NCBI RefSeq assembly: GCF_900167565.1
Contig: NZ_FUZV01000002.1
Location: 1,426,001 to 1,490,000 of the forward strand
Length of the DNA: 64,000 nt
Source of the DNA: Pseudoxanthomonas indica
GTDB lineage: Bacteria; Pseudomonadota; Gammaproteobacteria; Xanthomonadales; Xanthomonadaceae
Reading direction: 5' to 3'
The position numbers and the translations under genes are program-made. The notes under the pieces were generated by a model, which did not search any database, was not told where the DNA came from, and saw only the letters and a list, made by a program, of their open reading frames with translations. Below, piece by piece: positions 32,301-36,878 of the stretch. Position 1 is the first letter of the stretch. Each line of letters starts with the position of its first letter.

Positions 32301-35300
32301 AATCACAGCTACACCGGCGGCACCACGATTGCGCAAGGCAGTCGCTTGCGCCTGGGCGATGGGGGTGTGGCCGGTGGCGTGGTCGGCAACATCGTCAATC
32401 AGGGTCAGCTGATCTTCAATCGCAGCAACGAAGTCGTGTACGCCGGTCAGATCAGCGGTACAGGCGCGCTGACGCAGCAGGGACCGGGCATGTTGACCTT
32501 GTTGGGAACGGTCAATCAGAGCGGCATCACCACCATCGCCGCTGGCAGCCTGCGCATCGGCAACGGCGGCAGCAGTGGCGCACTGACGGGGGAAATCGAC
32601 AACCAGAGCCAGCTGATTTTCCAACGTGGTGATACGTTGCTGCACGCGGGACTGATCTCGGGCGCGGGCAGTGTGGAGCAACGCGGCGCCGGCACCCTGA
32701 TCCTGACCGCGCAGAACTCCTACAGCGGCGGCACCCTCATCAGCGCCGGCACCTTGCAGATTGGCCAGGGCTTGCAAGGCAGCCTTGGCGGCGACATCGA
32801 CAATCGCGCGCGGCTGGTGTTTGCCCGTGATGATGATCTGCGCTTCGATGGGGTCATCACCGGCGCGGGTAGCGTGAGCCAGCAAGGTCAAGGCACGCTG
32901 GTGCTGACCGCCGATCACAGCTACACCGGGCTGACTACCGTGGCCGCCGGTGGCCTGCGGGTAGAAGGCCGTCTGCAAGGCGCGGTGCAGGTCCAGAACG
33001 GCAGTACGCTGGGCGGCAGTGGTGCGATTGCCGGACGCGTGGACATTGCCGACGGCGGCCATCTGGCGCCGGGCAGCAGCGCCGGCACGTTGACACTGGG
33101 CGAGTTGCTCCTGCACACCGGCTCACGCCTGGACTACGAGCTCGGCCAGGCCGACGTGGTCGGCGGCGGCATCAATGATCTGGTGCAGGTGCAAGGCAAC
33201 CTCACCCTGGATGGGACGCTGGATGTCACCGATCTGGGCGGCTTCGGCAACGGCGTCTACCGGTTGTTCAACTACGGCGGCACGTTGACCAACAACGGTT
33301 TGCAGCTGGGCAACTTGCCGGCTGGCACAACCCAGGGCGATGCGGTGGTGCAGACCTCCATCGGATCGGAAGTGAACCTGGTGGTCAGCCGCGGCGGCTT
33401 TGCCTTGCAATTCTGGGATGGCAGCGATGTAGTGGGTGATGGCCAGATCGACGGTGGTACGGCGGTCTGGGACGACAGCCAATCGCACTGGACCAGTCTG
33501 GACGGCGCTTCCAATGTCTCCTGGCAAAGTGGATTCGCGGTGTTTGGCGGCAGCGCTGGCACGGTGACGCTGGGTTCGGATGTGAACATCTCCGGCATGC
33601 AGTTCCGTGTAGGCGGCTACGAGGTGGTCAACGCAGCCGGTGACGCGTCGCGGATCACCGCCGATGACAGCGAGACCATCATCCGCGTGGACCAGGACAT
33701 CGAGGCCCGCATCGATGCGGCGATCGTCGATGGGGCGGCAGGCGCGGCGAAGCTCATCAAGAGTGATCGTGGCCGGCTGATTCTGGGAGGCGCCAATACC
33801 TACAGCGGCGGAACGCAGGTCAATGGCGGGCAACTGCAGATTGGCAGCGATGGCAATCTCGGCACGACCGGCAGCGCCGTGGGCCTGGACCGCGGCACGC
33901 TGATCACCACGGCCGGCATGGCGACGAACCGCTCGCTGGTGCTTGGCAAAGGGCATGGCAGCCTGGCGCCCGCCGCCGGCACGACCCTGGACTGGCGTGG
34001 CGCCATCTCGGGGCAGGGCGGCCTGGCGATGACAGGCGACGGCACCGTGATCCTCGGCGGCGACAACCACTATCAAGTCGGCACTTTTCTTGCGCGCGGC
34101 GTGCTGCAGGTCAGCCGTGATGCCAATCTGGGCAATGCTGATGCGGCCATCGTGTTTGCTGGCGGCACCCTGCGCTGGGGTGCGGATTTCAATCCGGGGA
34201 CGGGTCGCCAGATCGTGTTGAACAGCGCCGGTCGCTTCGACACGCAAGGCTTCAACGGCACCGTGGCGCAAGCCATCACCGGTGAGGGCGGGCTGATCAA
34301 GCAGGGCGGCGGTCGGCTGATTCTGACTGGCGAGAATGAGTACGCAGGCAACACCGCCATCGAGGCGGGCACGCTGCAGATAGGCGATGGCGGCACCCAC
34401 GGTAGCGTGCTGGGCGACATCAGCAATCAAGGGCACTTGGTATTTTCGCGCAGTGACGATCTGACCTTCGCCGGCACCATCGTCGGCACTGGCCATGTGA
34501 CCCAGCAAGGGCCTGGCCTGCTGACACTGTCGCGCAATCAGGGCTACAGCGGCGGCACCACCATCGCCGCGGGCAAGCTGATGCTGGGACAAGGCAGCAC
34601 CACCGGTAGCGTGCTGGGTGACATCGCCAATCAGGGCGAACTGATCTTCAACCGCACCGACACCGTACTGCACGAAGGCGTGATCACCGGCAGCGGCGCG
34701 CTGCTCAAGCTGCAAAACAACACCTTGGTGTTGAGCGCGGATCATCAGTACACCGGTGGTACCACCATCAGTGCCGGGCAGCTGCGGTTGGGCAACGGCG
34801 GCAGCACCGGCAGCGTGCGCGGCGATGTGCTCAACAATGGCGAGCTGGCCTTTTTCCGCAGCGGCACCCTGGACTTCAGCGGCGTCATCCGCGGAAGCGG
34901 TGGCGTGCGGCAATTGGGAAGTGGTGTGGTCACGCTCAGTGGCCAGAACAGCTACGGCGGTGGCACGTTCCTGCAGGGTGGCACGCTCAGCGTGGCCCAG
35001 GATTCGGCACTGGGCGCGGCCAGCGGTGGGGTCTTCTTCGACGGCGGATCCCTGCGGCTGACCGCGTCCTTCGATTCCGATCGCGCCCTGCACATACAAG
35101 CGGGTAACGGTGTAATCCAGACCGTCGGTACGCGCAACAAGCTGAGCCGCAACATCGATGGCAACGGCAGCCTGCTCAAGCTGGGCGACGGCGTGTTGAT
35201 CCTCAACTACGGCGGCAGCCACACCGGCGGCACCCAGGTACGCGAGGGCAGCCTGGTGGTGGGTGACAGCGCCCATCCCAAGGCGGTATTGCGCAACGGT

Positions 35301-36806
35301 CCGGTGGGCGTGGCGAGCGGCGCATCGCTGGGCGGCTATGGTTCGATCATCGGCGCGGTCACCAACCAGGGCTTCATTGGGGTGGGCAATGCCTTGCCCG
35401 CACTGGCGAGCGAACCGGATGCGGTCTTCACCATCGTCGGCAATCTGGTCAATGCCGGCACGATCAGCATGCTCAATGGCGTGGCGGCGGATCAGCTTGT
35501 AATCAAGCAGGGCCAGTTCCAGGCCGTCGGCGGCAGTGTGCAAGTGGAGACCGTGTTGAACGGCGGCGAGTTGGATACCCAATCCGACCAACTGGTGGTG
35601 GATGGCGTCACCCGCGGCGATGCGGGTGGCATGACCGGCTTGCAGGTCACCGCGGTGGGCGGTGGCGCAGGTCAGGTCACCAACGGCGACGGCATCCGCG
35701 TGGTCGATGTCGCACCCGGCGGCGTGTCCGAGGCGGGCGCCTTTGGCCTGTTGAACCGCGTAGTGGCCGGCTCGCACGAGTACCTGCTTTTTCACGGTGG
35801 CCTGAGCAACCCGCGTGACGGCGACTGGTACCTGCGCAGCGAATCCAGCGAGCCTGAGCGTCCACTGCCCATCCTGCGGCCGGAGATTGGCGGCTTTGTC
35901 GGCAATCGCTTCCTCGCCGAACGCATGCTGGTGCATACGTTGCATCAACGCCAAGGCGAACCGGACCCGACCCTGGACAGCGACGACGAGGAACGCGGAC
36001 CACTGTGGGCCAACGTGCACGCGGCGGAAGCCAACACCCAGACCGGTGACGGCCTGGTGCAACTGCGCAGCAACAGCTGGCGCTTCCAGACCGGCGTGGA
36101 TCTGATGCGCCGTCGCGGCACTGGCGGCGGCGTGCTGCGCGTGGGTCCTTTCCTGCAATACGGCCAGGCCGACACCGACACCCAGGCGGTCGTCAATCCG
36201 GCGCGTGGCAATGCCCGGACCACTGGCTATGGGCTGGGTGTCTATGCCACCTGGCTGGGCAATCCGGAAACGATGCTCGGCGCCTACGTGGATGGCTGGG
36301 TGCAGTACAACCGCTTCGACAACGAGGTCGAGGGCAGTGCCGGTTATCGCGCCGACTATGACGCCAGCGGTTGGGCGGCCTCGCTGGAAGCCGGTTACGC
36401 CATCGCCCTGGGCAAGCGCATCGTGCTGCAGCCGCAATTGCAGTACGTGCGGGTGAATCTGGACACGGACAGCCTGATCGACAGAAGCCATACACAGATT
36501 GTCGACCTGACTCGTTCGGACTGGGTCGCACGGATTGGCGCACGCCTGTACGGGGTGCCGGACAAGCCCGGTGGCTTCTCGCCGTTCGTGGAAGTGAACT
36601 GGTGGCGACGCGCGGGCAACACCGCGATCCAGTTCAACAACGACGAGGTCGACCACCTGGTGCCCAAATCGCTGCCCACGGTGGATGTGGGCGTGCAGGG
36701 CAACTTCGGCCACGGCTGGAATGCCTGGTTGCGCCTGGGTAGCGACATCAGCGATGAACGCTACGAGGAAATCAGCGGCTCGGCGGGTGTGCGATTCCAG
36801 TGGTAG
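20382..36806 (+). CDS. Giant type V autotransporter adhesin (5474 residues), PATR-repeat passenger
   Basis: Predicted outer-membrane autotransporter that exports its own passenger to the cell surface, probably for adhesion or biofilm. Residues 1-24 form an extended signal peptide region (MNRIHAVVWCHAKKLWVVVSE) followed by a classical signal ending near Ala62-Gln63. Residues 64 to about 430 lack the later repeat. From there to about 4950 the passenger consists of some 37-45 autotransporter-associated strand repeats (consensus G-GTL-L-G-NTYTGGTTISAGTLQLGDGG). These are interrupted by five cap modules, each with APG-SPGTL, GGFGDGVYRLF and QFWDG. A pertactin-like stem (about 4960-5160), a linker helix (about 5169-5193) and a 269-residue barrel (from about 5206) ending in FQW follow. 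I noticed no cysteine after the signal region. It converges on the RND pump operon. Confidence 0.95.
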   Translation: MNRIHAVVWCHAKKLWVVVSELAAACQRQRSRTVRSARSTSAGVARTAISLALLGGSAPSMAQTVIGPSNTPVVVNSSDNYQISNGITLTASGDYVTTLRVDGIAPYTFRNFGSVISSSGGGSSAYISAVDGTFINEVGGKVWGQTYGVGFNGAPSNANVINHGDISAGASHPLAWGGSASGTFDNYATVNGGVAGTVGESPNGVTIDGTGSVTVNNHAGATIKTGMSNATYGDGVQAFTSSNITVNNEGSISAHHSAVLGSSTSKFVVNNAAGGTLTGDLKPAILLASNNVVRNAGTISSPNGGITFTGSNNTLILESTSSITGNVLGGTDGTFALGGSVAGSFSLGQLGSTAQYRDFSLFEKRDAGTWTLSGNGSQNWTIKSGTLVLDDTVVLNSTLIQVQAGGTLQIGNGGEAAVVTGAIDNQGNLVVDQTGGGQLFSAVVSGSGSFTKVSSGQFTITGDNTYTGGTTISEGELFIGAGGTSGSIVGDVVNNGRIVFYRADDVAFAGNMSGTGRLYKEASNVLTLTGTSTYSGGTQIDGGTLVVGGGGLTGSVTGDIVNNGTLIADRAGFLQFSGVISGNGGLTNRSVGTLQLTASNTFVGQVRLESGTLEATQAGNFGTLGNTLIFDGGALRWLNSFFIGRPAQLLGGGGRLDSNGLNVEWRSLTTGAGQLTKSGEGTVFLTNANTYAGNTVVLGGNLQIGMGSTTGSVLGDIDNRASLTFNRSDDAAFAGIISGVGNVTQIGPGTLTFTGQNTYTGGTTISGGSLQLGDGGVSGGLTGNVLNNGQLIVHRADNVTDAAGLISGSGGLTQRGPGTLTLTRNHSFTGLTTVASGTLRIGDGNTSGAVTGNILNNATLIHDRSDLVVYAGSLSGSGSFLKQGTGTLTLTGSNPFTGQTQVSTGSLFVDGSLGGSVQVSNSALLAGTGSLDGTVEILSGGHLAPGDSPGTLFFDTLLLNNLSQLDYELGTPDVVDASDLSSVEGDLTLDGVLNITDVGGFGDGVYRLFNYGGSLTDNGLQFGALPLGFANTDLLLQTSVLHQINLIVSQGGLEMQFWDGANETGNGAIDGGTSIWNNTSTRWTSSTGSVNAPWQGGFAVFQGAAGTVTLGDNVRLNGAQFLSNYTLEAGGFSLQGDADALPVRVDPGVTATLNAPLANASGRQVQLIKRDAGTLVLGGVNSYTGGTLIEGGTVQVSSDANLGDVAGNVQIDDGARLAATGSFASNRGLLVGGGFAGVAPAAGVTLTWNGVVQGAGGLDKQDAGTLILTGANTYSGGTRIAGTLQLGNGGTTGSVLGSISNNGSLVINRSNAVTLDGAINGTGSLTQQGSGTTTLTGANAYSGGTFLNQGVLEAGTDSRLGAASGGLTFNGGTLRTGAGFDSTRAITLNAGGGTIDDASDAHLRGVLSGVGGLTKTGAGVTTLTGANTYSGGTTISAGTLQIGDGGTTGSVQGAVSNAGSLIFNRSDASSFSGAISGTGDVSVLGGGTLTLSGANSYSGINGTQVRAGSTLVVANNGNLGAATTRVLLDNGSTLRLTSSFALTRNVVVDTAGGFGKIDTQANTITVSGVVSGDAGLEKLGAGSLLLTADNLHTGGTRISAGTLQIGNGGTTGSVLGGVINLGALNFNRSNTYTFGGQITGSGSVTQLGTGTLILNGDNSYTGATTVAAGTLQVGAGGTTGSVLGNIVNNAALVFNRSDSLTYAGVISGTGSLAQNGTGVLTLSGVNTLTGLSTVNAGRLLVSGSLAGAVQVNAGGWLGGSGSVGGAVNVADGATLAPGMSPGTLSLASLTLSPGSLLNYELGLPDIVGGGVNDLLSVAGQLTLDGTLNISDAGAFGDGVYRLFDYGGTLTNNGLIFGSLPSGFAASDLLLQTSIANQVNLVVSAGGFGLQFWDGPNTAPNNAIDGGTATWDTTASRWTNADGSVNASWQGGFAVFQGSAGSVTLGADAAFAGMQFRTDGYVIAGGGFSLAGNSAEAVLRVDPGVSATVNAIVTDGSGGAVRLVKTDAGALILGSANSYSGGTAINGGRLQVATDAALGSAGAGVAMDNGVLASTSTFGSTRALVLGSAGGGLAPSAGTVLTWSGVVSGAGGLEKLDAGRLVLSGVNTYSGGTRLSGGILSIGADTALGASTAPLQFNGGTLQLLASFNLAPTRAISLTAAGGSIDSNGQSTTLSQSLQGPGALTKLGAGTLVLTGANLFTGGTTIAAGTLQLGAGGTSGSVVGNIVNNGTLVLARSDSLGYDGIISGTGHLTQQGPGTLTLTADQTYTGGTSITGGTLQLGDSTATGSVLGDISNNGALIFARSDTFTYAGNISGSGSLTQQGPGTLIFTANHGYFGGTRIDLGATLQLGNAGSTGSVDGDVVNDGTLVFNRSDEVLFGGAISGTGQLQKQGAGELVLLNNVIQSGTTILDGTLRIGDGGIAGTLAGDIVNNANLVFERSDTYTQGSAVSGTGALEQRGTGTLILGGNNNYSGGTLISAGTLQVGDGLTGRIVGDVVDNGALVFNRNDSVSYAGVVSGTGTLDKQGSGVLTLTAAHSFTGLTTVSAGGLVIQGSLAGDVQVNDGASLGGEGDVAGAVTVEGGGQLSPGDSPGTLSVDSLLLNDTSQLDYELGAPNIVGGGVNDLIEVAGNLSLDGELNITNVGGFGNGVYRLFNYGGSLTDNGLRFAVLPSGIGAGDLLLQTSVINQINLIVSRGGLSLQFWDGADTVGDGSIDGGTSVWNTSESRWTSSDGSVNAPWQGGFAVFSGAAGTVTLGEDISLEGAQFTVDGYVIDGAGFSLRSNQSELELRPDAGVGATVNAVIADGSGGAVTLVKRGEGSLQLNGVNTHTGGTRIEAGQLQVAADAALGAAAGTVSLDGGTLATTSSFSTNRTIQLLANGGAFAPAAAVNLTLGGVISGAGALEKRGAGTLILTASNSYSGGTTVEAGTLQLGNGGTSGSLMGDVVNNGAVVVNRSNQVVMDATISGTGSLTQAGAGALQLNAVNSYSGGTFLNAGTVDVLADNRLGAASGALTFNGGILRTGDGFQSSRSLIVNATGGSLETAGVATFNGTLSGAGGLTKLGAGRTILAADNTYAGGTTISAGILQVGNGGATGSITGNVLNNASLLFNRTGAYGFAGNISGSGQVAVVGGGTLTLSGVNSYAGGTQVRAGSTLVVSSDGNLGAAAGQLLLGNGSRLRLASNFTLARDVVLAGATTYDSVDTQANTVIASGVVSGEAGLWKEGSGTLILTANNTYAGGTTVAAGTLQFGNGGATGSILGDIVNQGAVVVNRSGTLSYGGWISGSGSFTQAGPGTLILTGDHTYTGGTTISGGTLQLGDGGVDGRIAGNISNQGALVVNHSDAVNYAGVISGSGSLTQQGSGSLTLSGANSFTGLTTVAQGSLWVTGSLAGAAQVNNAALLGGTGSIAGNVTVADGGVLAPGTSPGTLSVGSLLLNPGSQLNYELGLAGVIGGGVNDLVTVAGNLQLDGALSISDLGGFGDGVYRLFDYGGSLTDNGLVFGTLPSGVSAGELLVQTSIANQINLIVTRGGFGVQFWDGPNVTSNNAIDGGSAVWNGVDTRWTNADGEVNASWQNGFAVFQGAAGTVTLGQDTTLTGAQFRTDGYVVAGNGFQLQAGSAETVMRVDPGVTATLNVGLRDGGAASRLIKTDLGTLVLNSANSHGGGTEIRDGVLRINQDAALGAAGAGVIVSGATLATGASISSGRAFVLNEEGARFAPDASTALTLNGVLSGAGGVEKIGAGTLVLNGNNSYAGGTRLVDGVLAIDGDASLGAPTGALTLAGGILRADASFALAANRSVQIEAVGAQINTQANTLRIDNAIQGAGGLTKSGSGSLLLSGNNGYLGGTQILAGTLQVGAGGSTGAILGNVLNNGQLVIARSNTVGYDGVISGSGALTQQGPGTLILSGNHTYTGGTTISAGTLQLGDGASSGSVLGNVTNHAALTFLRSDDFGFAGVISGSGAVTQAGTGTLTFTANHSYTGGTTIAQGSRLRLGDGGVAGGVVGNIVNQGQLIFNRSNEVVYAGQISGTGALTQQGPGMLTLLGTVNQSGITTIAAGSLRIGNGGSSGALTGEIDNQSQLIFQRGDTLLHAGLISGAGSVEQRGAGTLILTAQNSYSGGTLISAGTLQIGQGLQGSLGGDIDNRARLVFARDDDLRFDGVITGAGSVSQQGQGTLVLTADHSYTGLTTVAAGGLRVEGRLQGAVQVQNGSTLGGSGAIAGRVDIADGGHLAPGSSAGTLTLGELLLHTGSRLDYELGQADVVGGGINDLVQVQGNLTLDGTLDVTDLGGFGNGVYRLFNYGGTLTNNGLQLGNLPAGTTQGDAVVQTSIGSEVNLVVSRGGFALQFWDGSDVVGDGQIDGGTAVWDDSQSHWTSLDGASNVSWQSGFAVFGGSAGTVTLGSDVNISGMQFRVGGYEVVNAAGDASRITADDSETIIRVDQDIEARIDAAIVDGAAGAAKLIKSDRGRLILGGANTYSGGTQVNGGQLQIGSDGNLGTTGSAVGLDRGTLITTAGMATNRSLVLGKGHGSLAPAAGTTLDWRGAISGQGGLAMTGDGTVILGGDNHYQVGTFLARGVLQVSRDANLGNADAAIVFAGGTLRWGADFNPGTGRQIVLNSAGRFDTQGFNGTVAQAITGEGGLIKQGGGRLILTGENEYAGNTAIEAGTLQIGDGGTHGSVLGDISNQGHLVFSRSDDLTFAGTIVGTGHVTQQGPGLLTLSRNQGYSGGTTIAAGKLMLGQGSTTGSVLGDIANQGELIFNRTDTVLHEGVITGSGALLKLQNNTLVLSADHQYTGGTTISAGQLRLGNGGSTGSVRGDVLNNGELAFFRSGTLDFSGVIRGSGGVRQLGSGVVTLSGQNSYGGGTFLQGGTLSVAQDSALGAASGGVFFDGGSLRLTASFDSDRALHIQAGNGVIQTVGTRNKLSRNIDGNGSLLKLGDGVLILNYGGSHTGGTQVREGSLVVGDSAHPKAVLRNGPVGVASGASLGGYGSIIGAVTNQGFIGVGNALPALASEPDAVFTIVGNLVNAGTISMLNGVAADQLVIKQGQFQAVGGSVQVETVLNGGELDTQSDQLVVDGVTRGDAGGMTGLQVTAVGGGAGQVTNGDGIRVVDVAPGGVSEAGAFGLLNRVVAGSHEYLLFHGGLSNPRDGDWYLRSESSEPERPLPILRPEIGGFVGNRFLAERMLVHTLHQRQGEPDPTLDSDDEERGPLWANVHAAEANTQTGDGLVQLRSNSWRFQTGVDLMRRRGTGGGVLRVGPFLQYGQADTDTQAVVNPARGNARTTGYGLGVYATWLGNPETMLGAYVDGWVQYNRFDNEVEGSAGYRADYDASGWAASLEAGYAIALGKRIVLQPQLQYVRVNLDTDSLIDRSHTQIVDLTRSDWVARIGARLYGVPDKPGGFSPFVEVNWWRRAGNTAIQFNNDEVDHLVPKSLPTVDVGVQGNFGHGWNAWLRLGSDISDERYEEISGSAGVRFQW
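23550..26051 (+). repeat. Adhesin block A1 (cap 1 to cap 2, 834 residues)
   Basis: Measured between the conserved QFWDG codons of caps 1 and 2. Its repeat order by motif is NSYTGGTLIE, NTYSGGTRIA, NAYSGGTFLN, NTYSGGTTIS, NSYSGINGTQV, NLHTGGTRIS, NSYTGATTVA, then the LSTV variant. The FLN and TQV repeats and the DTQANT segment recur at the same places in block A2. Confidence 0.85.
26052..28481 (+). repeat. Adhesin block B1 (cap 2 to cap 3, exactly 810 residues)
   Basis: Measured between QFWDG codons of caps 2 and 3. Motif order: NSYSGGTAIN, NTYSGGTRLS, NLFTGGTTIA, QTYTGGTSIT, HGYFGGTRID, the deviant VIQSGTTIL, NNYSGGTLIS, then HSFTGLTTV. Same length and order as block B2. Confidence 0.85.
28482..30980 (+). 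repeat. Adhesin block A2 (cap 3 to cap 4, 833 residues)
   Basis: Second copy of the A type: NTHTGGTRIE, NSYSGGTTVE, NSYSGGTFLN, NTYAGGTTIS, NSYAGGTQV, NTYAGGTTVA, HTYTGGTTIS, then NSFTGLTTV. It differs in length from A1 by one residue and is clearly diverged in sequence. Confidence 0.85.
30981..33410 (+). repeat. Adhesin block B2 (cap 4 to cap 5, exactly 810 residues)
   Basis: Second copy of the B type: NSHGGGTEIR, NSYAGGTRLV, NGYLGGTQIL, HTYTGGTTIS, HSYTGGTTIA, the deviant VNQSGITTI, NSYSGGTLIS, then HSYTGLTTV. After cap 5 the passenger continues with a different, non-matching set of about seven repeats to the stem region. Confidence 0.85.
35997..36803 (+). other. Autotransporter beta-barrel translocator domain of the adhesin
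   Basis: The last 269 residues, from GPLWANVHAAEANTQTGDG, alternate polar and aromatic/hydrophobic residues as expected for about 12 strands (for example GYGLGVYATWLG, GAYVDGWVQYNRF, GFSPFVEVNWWRRAGN) and end with SAGVRFQW, an aromatic C-terminus recognised by the BAM complex. It is preceded by the helix GNRFLAERMLVHTLHQRQGE that normally threads the pore. Confidence 0.9.
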
Positions 36807-36831
36807 CGCGGCAGCGAACATGCGCGCAAAG

Positions 36832-36863
36832 AAAAACCCCGGCCGGAGCCGGGGTTTTCTTTT
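36832..36863. terminator. Bidirectional terminator between adhesin and RND pump genes
   Basis: CCCCGGC (36837-36843) pairs with GCCGGGG (36848-36854) across a 4-base loop. It is flanked by AAAAA on the left and TTTTCTTTT on the right, so both converging transcripts end in a hairpin plus U tract. It lies 25 bases after the adhesin stop and 15 bases before the pump stop. Confidence 0.9.
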
Positions 36864-36878
36864 GTCGCTTGCCTTGAC

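Noticed and set aside
32625..35621. RGD tripeptides in the adhesin (residues 4082-4084 and 5078-5080)
   Set aside because: In 5474 residues rich in G, R and D such triplets are expected by chance. One falls in a repeat position and the other in the stem; integrin binding is not supported.
20382..36806. Repeats of the adhesin as a CRISPR or minisatellite array
   Set aside because: The ~204-base units are in frame, diverged at DNA level and encode the autotransporter strand repeat; there are no uniform repeats with unique spacers.
33123..36821. 1232-codon open frame antisense to the adhesin gene (and shorter ones at 28473-30776 and 31305-33116)
   Set aside because: The sense strand has a convincing autotransporter barrel and signal. 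The antisense products are His/Gln/Gly/Ala-rich, have no domain, and come from high GC lacking stop codons in the opposite frame.
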